Positions 22,336-31,154 of a DNA stretch of 39,144 bases are shown piece after piece. Where the stretch lies: the NCBI GenBank assembly GCA_045628845.1, contig JAZQQE010000094.1:1-39144 (forward strand), in the 5' to 3' direction. Source of the stretch: RGIG7949 sp045628845. Its GTDB lineage: Bacteria > Bacillota > Clostridia > Oscillospirales > Oscillospiraceae. The notes under the pieces were generated by a model that searched no databases, had not been told where the DNA came from, and saw only the letters and a program-made list of their open reading frames with translations. Positions within the stretch are counted from its first letter, which is position 1. Each line of letters opens with the position of its first letter. The translations under genes and the position numbers were made by a program.

Positions 22336-23775
22336 ATGGCGAAAGATAATAAGAGAGTAGAACAGATAACCGACATGGACGTCGATTTCGCACAGTGGTA
22401 TACCGACGTCTGCCGCAAGGCCGAGCTCATCGATTACAGCGGCGCGAAGGGGCTTTTCGTCCTTCGCCCGTACGGATACGCGATATGGGAAAAGATGCAG
22501 AGCGAGCTTGACAAGCGCTTCAAGGAGACCGGTCACGTGAACGTCTCCATGCCGATGCTCATTCCCGAATCCCTCCTCCAGAAGGAGAAGGACCACGTCG
22601 AGGGCTTTGCCCCCGAGTGCGCGTGGGTGACTTACGGCGGCGCCGAGAAGCTCGACGAGCGCCTCTGCATACGCCCCACGTCCGAAACGCTCTTCTGCGA
22701 TCACTGGGCGAACGTCGTTCACTCCTGGCGCGACCTTCCCATGCTCTATAACCAGTGGTGCAGCGTTCTTCGCTGGGAGAAGACCACGAGACCCTTCCTG
22801 CGCCACAGAGAGTTCCTCTGGCAGGAGGGACATACTCTCCACGCGACGGCCGACGAAGCCATCGCAGAGACCGAGCAGCAGCTCGAGACATACGCCGACA
22901 TCTGCGAGAACCTCCTCGCGATGCCGGTCATCCGCGGACGCAAAACGGACAAAGAGAAGTTCGCGGGCGCGGAGCGTACTTACACGATAGAGTGCATGAT
23001 GCACGACAAGAAGGCCCTCCAGTCCGGCACGAGCCACTATTTCGGCGACGGCTTTGCAAGAGCCTTTGGCATCACGTTCTCTGCCAAGGACAACACCCAG
23101 CAGTACCCGCATCAGACCTCGTGGGGACTCTCTACCCGCACGATAGGCGGTCTCATCATGACCCACGGCGACAACAACGGTCTCGTCCTTCCGCCGCGTG
23201 TGGCCCCCATACAGATAGTCGTGCTCCCGATAGCGCAGCACAAGCCCGGCGTCACCGAAAAGGCGCTTGAGCTCTATGATCGCCTGAAAGCCGCGGGCTT
23301 CCGCGTCAAGGCCGACGTTTCCGACAACAGCCCCGGCTGGAAGTTCGCCGAGTACGAGATGAAGGGCGTGCCTCTCCGCATAGAGATAGGCCCGAGAGAC
23401 ATCGAATCCGGCAGCTGCGTCTTCGTCCGCCGCGACAACGGCGAGAAGATCACCGTCTCGCTCGACGGCATCGAGGCCGCCGCCGCGAAGACTCTCGACG
23501 ATATCCACGACAGCCTTTTTGCCAAGGCCAAGAAGCATCTTGAAGATAATACCTTTGACGCGCAGACCATAGACGAGGCTGCCGCCATCATCAATGAAAA
23601 GGGCGGCTTCGTGCGCACGATGTGGTGCGGCGACCTTTCCTGCGAAGAGAAATTCAAGGAAGTCGCCGGAGTCTCCTCCCGCTGCATCCCGTTCGAGCAG
23701 CATCATATAGGAGACACCTGCGCCTGCTGCGGCAAGCCTGCGGACAAGATGGTCGTCTGGGGAGTCGCGTACTGA
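22336..23775 (+). CDS. proS: Prolyl-tRNA synthetase, short (archaeal/eukaryote-like) type
   Basis: The 479-residue class II synthetase has no bacterial insertion editing domain. Motif 2 is seen around QWCSVLRWEKTTRPFLRHRE and motif 3 near GGLIMTHGDNNGLVLPPR. The C-terminal part has a Cys-rich zinc domain (WCGDLSCEEKF ... CACCGKPA) and ends in a conserved Tyr (VAY), both typical of the short ProRS. It charges tRNA-Pro. GGAGG (22321-22325) lies 10 nt before the ATG. It probably shares a transcript with fba, although no functional link is evident. Confidence 0.96.
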   Translation: MAKDNKRVEQITDMDVDFAQWYTDVCRKAELIDYSGAKGLFVLRPYGYAIWEKMQSELDKRFKETGHVNVSMPMLIPESLLQKEKDHVEGFAPECAWVTYGGAEKLDERLCIRPTSETLFCDHWANVVHSWRDLPMLYNQWCSVLRWEKTTRPFLRHREFLWQEGHTLHATADEAIAETEQQLETYADICENLLAMPVIRGRKTDKEKFAGAERTYTIECMMHDKKALQSGTSHYFGDGFARAFGITFSAKDNTQQYPHQTSWGLSTRTIGGLIMTHGDNNGLVLPPRVAPIQIVVLPIAQHKPGVTEKALELYDRLKAAGFRVKADVSDNSPGWKFAEYEMKGVPLRIEIGPRDIESGSCVFVRRDNGEKITVSLDGIEAAAAKTLDDIHDSLFAKAKKHLEDNTFDAQTIDEAAAIINEKGGFVRTMWCGDLSCEEKFKEVAGVSSRCIPFEQHHIGDTCACCGKPADKMVVWGVAY

Positions 23776-23848
23776 TACGGAACTTTTCCACGGTCGGGAC
23801 CGTCAAATAGGCAGAGAACTCAAAATATCATGCAAGGTGGCTGAGAAT

Positions 23849-24829
23849 ATGAATAAAAAAATAGTCTCTATCGTCCTCGCGGTTTTCGTCCTCGCCCTCG
23901 TACTGACCGGATGCGGCGCTTCGTCCCACAGCGGAAAGACGGATCTGGCCTATCCCGCGGAAGCTGCTCCGATGCCCGCGGCTCCCGATTATAATTACGC
24001 CAGCGATTCCTCGTATGACTATGACATGCCCGATTCCGTCTCCGGCGGAAGCATAGTAGGGGAGCTGACGGAGGGCCTTGTCAACAGCAATACGAGCTTC
24101 GACAAGATCATATACACCTCCGATGTTGAGCTCGAGACGCTTGAATTCGATCAGACGATAACCGATCTCTATGATCTCATCGAGCGCAACGGTGCCTTTA
24201 TCGAGTCCTCCTCCATTTCCGGCACGGGCTACAATACGAAGTATTACGGCTCTGTGTGGCGTTCCGCGCGTTTTTCCATCCGTGTTCCGAGAGAGAATTT
24301 CGCGGGGATGACCGGAAGCCTCGCCTCGATAGGCAACGTTACGTATTCGACAACGAGCGCCGACAATATCACCGCCTCCTTCCTCGATACCGAATCGAGA
24401 CTCAAGGCGTACCGCACCGAGGAGACGAGCCTTCTCGAAATGCTTGAAAAGGCGGAGACTGTCGAGGACATGATAACCGTTCAGGACAGACTCTCCTGGG
24501 TCCGCTACGAGATAGAATCACTCACGAGCACGCTCAACAACTGGCAGAACGAGGTCGACTACTCGACCATTAACCTCAATATCAACGAGGTAAAGAAGTA
24601 TACGGAAGAGCCCGTCCTCCCGAAGACCTTCGGCGAGGAGATAAGAGAAGGCTTCACGTCCTCCGTGAGCTGGCTCAAACAGGCCCTGCGCGATGTGATC
24701 GTTTTCCTCGCTTCGGCTGCTCCCGTGCTCGTTCTTCCGATAATAATTCTGCTCCCGGCAGGCATCATCGCGCTGATCATCGTCCTCTGCGTGAGGGGCA
24801 AAAAGAAGAAAAACAGAAAACAGGACTGA
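23849..24829 (+). CDS. DUF4349 domain lipoprotein
   Basis: The 326-residue protein begins with a lipoprotein signal (MNKKIVSIVL, lipobox LTGC with Cys near 21). An acidic, Tyr/Ser-rich linker and a DUF4349 domain follow (about 85-255), recognisable by the alternating IYTSDVELET strand and the long helical hairpin with RLSWVRYEIESLTSTL. A C-terminal membrane helix (about 290-318) is followed by a basic KKKKNRK tail. The domain's function is unknown. The ATG at 23849 is preferred to a GTG 12 nt upstream because AGGTGG (23835-23840) is correctly spaced for it. The topology, anchored at both ends, suggests an envelope role. Confidence 0.85.
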   Translation: MNKKIVSIVLAVFVLALVLTGCGASSHSGKTDLAYPAEAAPMPAAPDYNYASDSSYDYDMPDSVSGGSIVGELTEGLVNSNTSFDKIIYTSDVELETLEFDQTITDLYDLIERNGAFIESSSISGTGYNTKYYGSVWRSARFSIRVPRENFAGMTGSLASIGNVTYSTTSADNITASFLDTESRLKAYRTEETSLLEMLEKAETVEDMITVQDRLSWVRYEIESLTSTLNNWQNEVDYSTINLNINEVKKYTEEPVLPKTFGEEIREGFTSSVSWLKQALRDVIVFLASAAPVLVLPIIILLPAGIIALIIVLCVRGKKKKNRKQD

Positions 24830-24855
24830 TGGCAACTATTACCATTAAATAGTAA

Positions 24856-24884
24856 TTGACAAAGCCTGGCCTCTGTACTATACT
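24856..24884 (+). promoter_or_regulatory. Promoter of the CofE-like gene
   Basis: TTGACA, a 17-nt spacer and TATACT are near consensus, 40 nt before the ATG at 24924. Confidence 0.85.
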
Positions 24885-24923
24885 ATTCTGCGGTATTTTT
24901 TTAGGCAGAAAGGCCGTGAATCA

Positions 24924-26105
24924 ATGAGATATACAGGCGTTACTTCAAGAGGAATTATCACTCCGATTTTCCGTGAGGGCGACGATATCGTTCCCGCCAT
25001 CTGCGAGAGCATAGTCACTGCCTCGAAAGAAGAGGGCTTTTCTCTTCATGACCGCGACGTAGTCGGCGTGACCGAGGCCGTCGTTGCCAGAACTCAGGGC
25101 AACTACGCTACCGTCGATCAGATATCCGCTGACGTCAGAGCTAAGCTCGGCGGCCGTGACATGGGAATAATCTTCCCGATACTCAGCCGCAACAGATTTG
25201 CTATCGTTCTCCGCGCTTTTGCCAATGCTTGTGACAAACTCTATATCCAGCTCTCCTATCCCAACGACGAAGTCGGCAACGCTCTCGTAAGCATGGACGA
25301 CGTGGATAAAAACCGCATCGACCCTTATGCCGACAGCTTCGATGAGAGAGGCTTCCGCGCCGTGTTCGGCAGCGAGACCAAGCACAGATTCACCGGTGTC
25401 GACTATATCGAGTATTACAAGAGCTTCGGAAAGCATATCGAGATAGTCTTCTCCAACGACCCGAAGTATATCCTCAACTTCACCAAGAACGTCATCAACT
25501 GTGATATCCACACGAGGGAGAGGACCCGCCGCATCCTGAAGGAAGCCGGCGCCGAAAAGGTCTTCAGCCTCGATCAGATCCTCACCGCCCCCGTCAACGG
25601 CAGCGGCTACAATGAGAAGTACGGTCTTCTCGGCTCGAATAAGGCCACCGAGGAAAAGGTCAAGCTCTTCCCGAGAGATTGTGACACCGTCGTGAAACGC
25701 CTGCAGAAGGCGCTGTACGACGCGACAGGCAAGAAGATGGAAGTCATGGTATACGGCGACGGCGGCTTCAAGGATCCCGTAGGCGGCATCTGGGAGCTCG
25801 CTGACCCCGTCGTTTCCCCGGGCTACACCGAGGGCCTCATCGGCACTCCGAATGAGCTGAAAATGAAGTACTTTGCCGATAACGAGCTCAAGGACCTCTC
25901 CGGCGAGGCGCTCGCCGAAGCGATGCGTCAGCGCATCAAGGAGAAGGATTCCAACCTCGTCGGCAATATGCAGTCCGTCGGTACGACCCCGCGTCAGCTC
26001 ACCGACCTTCTCGGAAGCCTCTGCGACCTGACGAGCGGCAGCGGCGACAGGGGGACCCCCGTCATCCTCATCTCCGGCTACTTTACCAACTTCGCGACCG
26101 AATGA
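24924..26105 (+). CDS. CofE-like protein (coenzyme F420-0:L-glutamate ligase family)
   Basis: The 393-residue protein resembles the F420 gamma-glutamyl ligase family. An N-terminal strand-rich part has GIITPIFREGDDI and the motif DVVGVTEAVVARTQG, matching the family's VVTSKIVSKAEG-type segment. Later, VYGDGGFKDPVGGIWELADP and a Thr/Gly-rich C-terminus (QSVGTTPRQLTD) are present. It is longer than true CofE (~250). No other F420 gene (cofC, cofD, fbiC) lies here, and most Clostridia lack F420, so the real substrate is probably different. It is monocistronic, with a near-consensus promoter and a strong terminator, and uses C-rich codons typical of well-expressed genes. Confidence 0.8.
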   Translation: MRYTGVTSRGIITPIFREGDDIVPAICESIVTASKEEGFSLHDRDVVGVTEAVVARTQGNYATVDQISADVRAKLGGRDMGIIFPILSRNRFAIVLRAFANACDKLYIQLSYPNDEVGNALVSMDDVDKNRIDPYADSFDERGFRAVFGSETKHRFTGVDYIEYYKSFGKHIEIVFSNDPKYILNFTKNVINCDIHTRERTRRILKEAGAEKVFSLDQILTAPVNGSGYNEKYGLLGSNKATEEKVKLFPRDCDTVVKRLQKALYDATGKKMEVMVYGDGGFKDPVGGIWELADPVVSPGYTEGLIGTPNELKMKYFADNELKDLSGEALAEAMRQRIKEKDSNLVGNMQSVGTTPRQLTDLLGSLCDLTSGSGDRGTPVILISGYFTNFATE

Positions 26106-26138
26106 TTTGGTCCGCGTAAGCTTGTATTATAAAGCAGT

Positions 26139-26173
26139 AAAAGGCACTTAACTTACGTTAAGTGCCTTTTTTT
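26139..26173 (+). terminator. Terminator of the CofE-like gene
   Basis: AAAAGGCACTTAAC pairs perfectly with GTTAAGTGCCTTTT around TTAC, followed by more T residues. The 14-bp stem is very stable. Confidence 0.95.
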
Positions 26174-26254
26174 AATTTCATGAAACTTATTTCATTCAAT
26201 TTCGTCAAATGATCGAAGAACCAATGATACTTTTTACGTTTACGGAGGTACGAT

Positions 26255-27544
26255 ATGAAAAGAACAGTCGCCGCGCTGCTTTTTGCTGCACTGCTGCTCG
26301 GCATCTTTGCAGGCTGCAAGATAATTCCCGCTCCGGGACGGGACGGCAAGTCACGTCCGATCTCCGGGAGCAGTATAGATCTATCCTCAAATATTCAGGC
26401 TGATCCCGTTGACGCGGATTCTACCGCGCTTAAAGGGGATACTGCGATCGCCTCTGCGGATTTTGCCGTGAGATTATTTCAGGCAAGCATAAAACCGGGT
26501 GAGAATACCCTCGTTTCTCCGGTTTCGGTGCTGTACGCGCTTGCCATGACTGCCAACGGCGCAAAAGGCGATACACTTGCACAGATGGAGAAGGTACTCG
26601 GAGCGTCGGTCCCGGAGCTGAATGTCTATCTTCGCGCATATATGGATTCTTTGTCCGAGAGTGAGAAGTACAAGCTGAACATAGCAAACGCAATCTGGTT
26701 TACTGACAAGCAGAGCTTTACGGCAGATCCGGAGTTCCTTCAAAAGAACGCCGATAACTACGGCGCGGGCATTTATCAGGCACCGTTTGATGAGACGACG
26801 CTGGATGACATCAACAAATGGGTCGAATACAAGACGGACGGAATGATAAAGGATATCCTTGACCGCATCCCGGAGTCCGCCGTGATGTATCTTGTGAATG
26901 CGCTTGCCTTTGACGCAGAGTGGGAGGAGATCTACAAGGAGAACAAAATCCGTGACTCGATATTTACAACGGAAGACGGCGAAGAGCAGGAAGCAGAGCT
27001 CATGTATTCCGAGGAGCGACGCTTCCTTGAAGATGAGAACGCCGTTGGTTTCATCAAGTATTACGCGGATCAGAAGTACGCATTCGCGGCGCTTCTGCCT
27101 GACGAGGGGATAACGGTAGCAGATTACGCCGCATCCCTGACCGGAGAAAAGCTGCACGGGCTGCTGTCCGATCCCGAAATCGTCAAAGTCAGAGCCGCGA
27201 TCCCAAAATTCGAAAGTGAGTACAGCACCGAAATGAGCAGTATTCTCGCCGATATGGGCATGCCGGACGCTTTTGACGTTGAGAGAGCTGATTTTTCGGG
27301 ACTTGCCGAGTCGACAGAAGGAAACATCTTCATTAACAGAGTCCTGCACAAGACCTTTATCGCGGTCGATGAGAGAGGCACAAAGGCGGGAGCTGCTACT
27401 GTCGTTGAGATGATCGCAGAGAGCTGCGCGCCGGGATATGAGGAGATCCGCGAAGTGATACTGAACAGACCGTTCGTTTATATGCTGATCGACTGCGAGT
27501 CAAACCTTCCTCTGTTTATCGGTACGGTGACAGACATGGCCTGA
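26255..27544 (+). CDS. Serpin (serine protease inhibitor) lipoprotein
   Basis: The 429-residue protein starts with a lipoprotein signal (hydrophobic run ending IFAGC, Cys near 21), a short linker and a full serpin domain (about 62-428). NTLVSPVSVLYALAMTANGA is the serpin helix B region, LVNALAFDAEWEE matches strand 3A, and NRPFVYMLID the C-terminal strand. The hinge ERGTKAGAATVVEM has the small residues needed for loop insertion, so it should be inhibitory. Aligned on alpha-1-antitrypsin, P1-P1' is Glu389-Ser390. GGAGGT lies 5 nt before the ATG. Gut Firmicutes carry such serpins against host or microbial proteases. Third positions are less C-biased than in the gene upstream. Confidence 0.93.
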   Translation: MKRTVAALLFAALLLGIFAGCKIIPAPGRDGKSRPISGSSIDLSSNIQADPVDADSTALKGDTAIASADFAVRLFQASIKPGENTLVSPVSVLYALAMTANGAKGDTLAQMEKVLGASVPELNVYLRAYMDSLSESEKYKLNIANAIWFTDKQSFTADPEFLQKNADNYGAGIYQAPFDETTLDDINKWVEYKTDGMIKDILDRIPESAVMYLVNALAFDAEWEEIYKENKIRDSIFTTEDGEEQEAELMYSEERRFLEDENAVGFIKYYADQKYAFAALLPDEGITVADYAASLTGEKLHGLLSDPEIVKVRAAIPKFESEYSTEMSSILADMGMPDAFDVERADFSGLAESTEGNIFINRVLHKTFIAVDERGTKAGAATVVEMIAESCAPGYEEIREVILNRPFVYMLIDCESNLPLFIGTVTDMA

Positions 27545-27561
27545 GACATGAATAGGAATGC

Positions 27562-27597
27562 AAAAAAAATCAGCCGAAGGTTTCTCTTCGGCTGATT
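27562..27597 (-). terminator. Terminator of the VOR/acyl-CoA synthetase operon
   Basis: ATCAGCCGAAG pairs with CTTCGGCTGAT around GTTTCT. On the minus strand it is followed by a run of eight T residues. On the plus strand the downstream sequence is less T-rich, so it serves the serpin gene only weakly. Confidence 0.88.
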
Positions 27598-27619
27598 ACT
27601 TATATTGCCCGGGAAATAA

Positions 27620-29281
27620 TTATTTGAGGTGATTCTCGGCGCGTATCTGCGCACGCTTTATCTTTCCGCCGACTGTCTTGGGAAGCTCGTCGACGAATTC
27701 AACGATGCGAGGGTACTTGTAGGGCGCCGTGACCTTCTTTACGTGGTTCTGCAGGTCTTTTATGAGGACGTCGGAGGGCTCCCAGCCCTTCGCGAGCACT
27801 ATCGTGGCCTTAACGACCTGACCGCGTACCGGGTCGGGCGCCGCGGTTATGGCGCATTCGACGACGGCGGGATGCTCTATCAGGGCGCTTTCGACCTCGA
27901 AGGGACCTATGCGGTATCCACTGCATTTGATGATATCGTCGCCGCGGCCGACGAACCAGTAATATCCGTCACTGTCGCGCCAAGCCATATCACCCATATT
28001 GTAGTAGCGTCCGCCGAGCTTTTCTCTGGTCTGCTCCTCGTCTCCGTAGTAGGCGACGAAAAGGCCGACGGGATAATTCTCGTCGATATTGTCTGCGCAG
28101 ATATATCCCTCTTCGCCGTCCTCGACGGGATTTCCGTCAGCGTCGAGAAGAGTCATGTTGTAGATTGGGGAGGGCTTGCCGGTCGACCCGGGGCGTACCT
28201 CGTCCCAACCGAAGTTCGCGAGAACGACCGTGGTCTCCGTCTGGCCGAAACCCTCGTGGATGGTCTGACCGGTCAGCTCCTTCCAGCGCTTGACGACCTC
28301 AGGATTGAGAGGCTCGCCGGCCGTCGCGCAGTGGTGAAGGGAAGAGAGGTCGTATGCGGCGACGTCCTCCTGAAGCATGAAGCGGTACATGGTAGGCGGC
28401 GCGCAGAAGGTGGTCACACGGTACTTCTGCAGCTTTTCGAGGAGCTTGGCGCCGACGAATTTGTCCATGTCGTAGGCAAAGATCGTTGCACCGCAGAGCC
28501 ATTGTCCGTAGATCTTGCCCCAGCCGAATTTTGCCCAGCCGGAATCGGAAACGCTCATGTGAAGCATGTTTTCTTCGACGTGCTGCCAGTATTTCGCCGT
28601 CACGATATGACCGAGAGGGTGAATGAAATTGTGGCAGACCATCTTGGGCATGCTCGTCGTTCCCGAGGTAAAGTAGATGAGCATGGTATCGCTGTTGCGG
28701 GTCGCTTCATCTCCGGTGGGACGCTCGAAGGTCTCGGGCATGTCTTTTATCGCAGAGGCAAAATCTATCCAGCCCTCACGCTCGCCGTTTACGAGGATGA
28801 GATTTTTCAGCGTGGGAGACTCGGGAAGCGCGGCCTCGACCTGACTTACGACGAATGGGTCGTTGACGCATATCGCGGTGCAGACTGAGGCGGAATTGGC
28901 CCTGTAAACGATATCCTTCTTGGTGAGCTGCAGCGTAGCGGGGATGAGGATGGCGCCGAGCTTATGTATCGCCGGAGCGCAGATCCAGTATTCCCATCTG
29001 CGCCTGAGTATCATCATGACGACGTCGCCTTTTTTGACACCGAGGCTCTTGAGCAGATGGACGACCTTGTTAGAGAGTCGGCTGATATCATTGAAGGAGA
29101 AAGTCTTCTCCTCGCCGTGATCGTTGCACCAGAGGAGTGCACGTTTTCCGGGCTCTTCCTTTGCCCAGCCGTCCACTACGTCGAAACCGAAGTTGAAGTT
29201 TTCGGGCACGTTTACCGTGTAATTGGTCTTGAAATCCTCGTAGGAATCGAATTCGATTCGAGGAAGGAATTTTTCCAGCAT
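27620..29281 (-). CDS. AMP-forming acyl-CoA synthetase
   Basis: The 553-residue adenylate-forming enzyme has motif A3 YFTSGTTSMPKM, A5 EGFGQTETT, A7 YYNMGDMAWRDSDG and A8 FVGRGDDIIKCSGYRIGPFEVE, with the catalytic lysine in PKTVGGKIKR (A10). It is closest to the medium-chain acyl/aromatic acid CoA ligases. It forms acyl-CoA from acid, ATP and CoA, or the reverse. AAGGAG lies upstream of the ATG. It is the last gene of the run with a 2-oxoacid oxidoreductase, so branched-chain or aromatic acyl groups made from amino acids are the likely substrates. That assignment is inference from context. Confidence 0.9.
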   Translation of the reverse strand: MLEKFLPRIEFDSYEDFKTNYTVNVPENFNFGFDVVDGWAKEEPGKRALLWCNDHGEEKTFSFNDISRLSNKVVHLLKSLGVKKGDVVMMILRRRWEYWICAPAIHKLGAILIPATLQLTKKDIVYRANSASVCTAICVNDPFVVSQVEAALPESPTLKNLILVNGEREGWIDFASAIKDMPETFERPTGDEATRNSDTMLIYFTSGTTSMPKMVCHNFIHPLGHIVTAKYWQHVEENMLHMSVSDSGWAKFGWGKIYGQWLCGATIFAYDMDKFVGAKLLEKLQKYRVTTFCAPPTMYRFMLQEDVAAYDLSSLHHCATAGEPLNPEVVKRWKELTGQTIHEGFGQTETTVVLANFGWDEVRPGSTGKPSPIYNMTLLDADGNPVEDGEEGYICADNIDENYPVGLFVAYYGDEEQTREKLGGRYYNMGDMAWRDSDGYYWFVGRGDDIIKCSGYRIGPFEVESALIEHPAVVECAITAAPDPVRGQVVKATIVLAKGWEPSDVLIKDLQNHVKKVTAPYKYPRIVEFVDELPKTVGGKIKRAQIRAENHLK

Positions 29282-29293
29282 GTGCGGTGCTCC

Positions 29294-29842
29294 TTACTCC
29301 GCTATCATAGTCAGAAAAGTAGCGGGAACGTCGCCGCCGCACTTCTGTCCGTGGGGGAATTTAGGGTTGAAATAAACGCTGTCGCCTTTTTCGAGGACGA
29401 ATTCCTCGTCGTCAAAGGCGAGTATCATCGTGCCTTCTATGACGAAGTTGAATTCCTGTCCCGAGTGTGTGACGAGGGCGGCAGGCTCGTCGGAAGGGTC
29501 GAGCGTGACAAGAAGCGGCTGCATGACCTTGCGCGAATAGCGGAAAGCGAGGTCTTGATAGCTGTAGCCGGGATATCTTGATACGTAGCGGCCCTGTCCG
29601 GCCTTGACGATGTGATAAGTGTCGAGCTTGGCGGAATTACCTGTCAGCACCTCGTTGAAGTCGACGTTGAACTTGTTGGCGATCTGAAAGATGACGCTGA
29701 TGGGAATATCCTTCCCGTCCGCCTCGTAGGAGGCATATACGTCTCTGTCGATTCCGAACTCGTCGGCGAGCGCGTCGGCAGTATATCCGCAAGCGTCGCG
29801 AAGTCCGGCAATGCGCTCTGCAATTTCTTTGAGGTTGTCCAT
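29294..29842 (-). CDS. XRE-family regulator with C-terminal cupin domain
   Basis: The 182-residue protein has an N-terminal helix-turn-helix (about 5-65; YTADALADEFGIDRDVYASYE) and a C-terminal cupin (about 105-178; VTHSGQEFNFVIEGTMILAF and GDSVYFNPKFPHGQ). This layout is a common one-component regulator that senses a small ligand. It lies between the oxidoreductase gamma subunit and the acyl-CoA synthetase, 12-20 nt from each, so it probably controls this operon. AAGGAG precedes the ATG. The ligand is unknown. Confidence 0.9.
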   Translation of the reverse strand: MDNLKEIAERIAGLRDACGYTADALADEFGIDRDVYASYEADGKDIPISVIFQIANKFNVDFNEVLTGNSAKLDTYHIVKAGQGRYVSRYPGYSYQDLAFRYSRKVMQPLLVTLDPSDEPAALVTHSGQEFNFVIEGTMILAFDDEEFVLEKGDSVYFNPKFPHGQKCGGDVPATFLTMIAE

Positions 29843-29862
29843 AGGTATCTCCTTATGATGGA

Positions 29863-30399
29863 TCAGAAATCCATGCCCATTTTAAGAGCTGTTCTGTTGG
29901 ATTCAAGAAGAGCGGCCTTCGACGCGGGAACGGACTTTTTGAGTCCGGCGTCGAGAGCTTCGGGCGAGCAGAAAGCGAGCTCCTGGAAGAGCTTGCCGAT
30001 GAGGATGATGTTCGCCAGACCGCGCAGACCGTTGTCCTCGGCCATCTTCGTCGCGGGGACGTAGAAGACCTTGACGTCGGTACGCTCGACCTTGGCGTCG
30101 ATCATGGCGCTGTCAACGAGGATTATGCCACCGGGAACGACATCGTTTTCGAACTTCTTGAGAGAGGGAAGGTTCATCGCGACGAGAACGTTCGGGCTGA
30201 GTACCAGCGGAGAGCCGATGGGATCGTCGCTGACGCAGACACTGCAGTTAGCCGTGCCGCCGCGCATTTCGGGACCGTAAGAGGGGAGCCAGGAGATCTC
30301 GCGGCCTTCCATAAGTCCGGCATAGGCAACGACCTTGCCGCCGAAAAGCAGACCCTGACCGCCGAAGCCGGCAAGCAGGAGGTTCAGATCATTGTTCAT
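29863..30399 (-). CDS. 2-oxoacid:ferredoxin oxidoreductase, gamma subunit
   Basis: The 178-residue protein is the POR gamma-type domain: LLLAGFGGQGLLFGGKVVAYAG at the N-terminus (quoted partly: AGFGGQGLLFGGKV) and the conserved PSYGPEMRGGTANCSVCVSD. It forms the CoA-interacting gamma part of a four-subunit enzyme with the neighbouring beta, alpha and delta subunits. Its ATG overlaps the stop of the beta subunit gene by one base (TAATG), and AAGGAG lies upstream. Confidence 0.93.
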   Translation of the reverse strand: MNNDLNLLLAGFGGQGLLFGGKVVAYAGLMEGREISWLPSYGPEMRGGTANCSVCVSDDPIGSPLVLSPNVLVAMNLPSLKKFENDVVPGGIILVDSAMIDAKVERTDVKVFYVPATKMAEDNGLRGLANIILIGKLFQELAFCSPEALDAGLKKSVPASKAALLESNRTALKMGMDF

Positions 30400-31154
30400 T
30401 ATTTATCTCCTTCCTCGGGGTACTTGTCCTTGTACACGCCAAGCGGATAGTACGGGAGCATGTTGTCGCGGAGCCACTGAAGAGCTTCATTGGGCGCGAG
30501 ACCCCAGTTGGTCGGGCAGGCAGAAACGATCTCGATGATGCTGTAGCCCTTGCCGTCTATCTGATTCTGGAAGGCGCGCTTGATGGCCTTCTTGGCGTTG
30601 CGGACGTTCTTAACGCTGTCAACGGTGACGCGCTGCGCGAGAGCGACGCCGTCGAGAGTCGAGAGAAGCTCGCAGACACGGACGGGGTAGCCGGCGACGT
30701 TGACGTCACGGCCGTAGGGAGAGGTCTGCGTGACCTGACCGGGAAGGCTTGTCGGGGCCATCTGACCGCCGGTCATGCCGTAGATGGCATTGTTGACGAA
30801 AATGACGGTGATGTTCTCACCGCGTGTCGCGGCGTGAACGGTCTCGCACATGCCGATAGCGGCGAGGTCGCCGTCACCCTGATAAGTGAACACGATATTC
30901 TCGGGGCGGGCGCGCTTGATGCCGGTCGCGACGGCGGGAGCTCTGCCGTGGGCAGCCTCTACCATGTCGCAGGCAAAGAAGTCGTAAGCGGTGACGGCGC
31001 AGCCGACGGGGGAGATGCCTATGGTCTCGCCTTCGATGCCGAGCTCGTCAATGACCTCGGCGATGAGGCGGGTAACGATACCGTGAGGGCAGCCGGGGCA
31101 ATAGCTGAACGCGGCGTCGGTAAGAGCTTTGGGACGCTCATAAACTACATTCAT
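30399..31154 (-). CDS. 2-oxoacid:ferredoxin oxidoreductase, beta (thiamine pyrophosphate) subunit
   Basis: The 251-residue protein has the TPP-binding signature TYQGDGDLAAIGMCE followed by NITVIFVNNAIYGMTGGQ, and the N-terminal CPGCPHG motif of this enzyme class, whose cysteines lie near a cluster. It binds TPP and Mg and carries out oxidative decarboxylation. The start overlaps the alpha subunit stop by 4 nt (ATGA), with GGAGG 8 nt upstream. Confidence 0.94.
   Translation of the reverse strand: MNVVYERPKALTDAAFSYCPGCPHGIVTRLIAEVIDELGIEGETIGISPVGCAVTAYDFFACDMVEAAHGRAPAVATGIKRARPENIVFTYQGDGDLAAIGMCETVHAATRGENITVIFVNNAIYGMTGGQMAPTSLPGQVTQTSPYGRDVNVAGYPVRVCELLSTLDGVALAQRVTVDSVKNVRNAKKAIKRAFQNQIDGKGYSIIEIVSACPTNWGLAPNEALQWLRDNMLPYYPLGVYKDKYPEEGDK

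Noticed and set aside
22327..23706. 459-codon open frame opposite proS, and a similar one at 27629-28888 opposite the acyl-CoA synthetase gene
   Set aside because: Both lie wholly within genes with clear family motifs and have no start signals; shadows of GC-rich codon use.
23837..23848. GTG start for the DUF4349 lipoprotein
   Set aside because: The GTG lies within the AGGTGG that serves as RBS for the ATG at 23849; the later start also gives a normal signal peptide.
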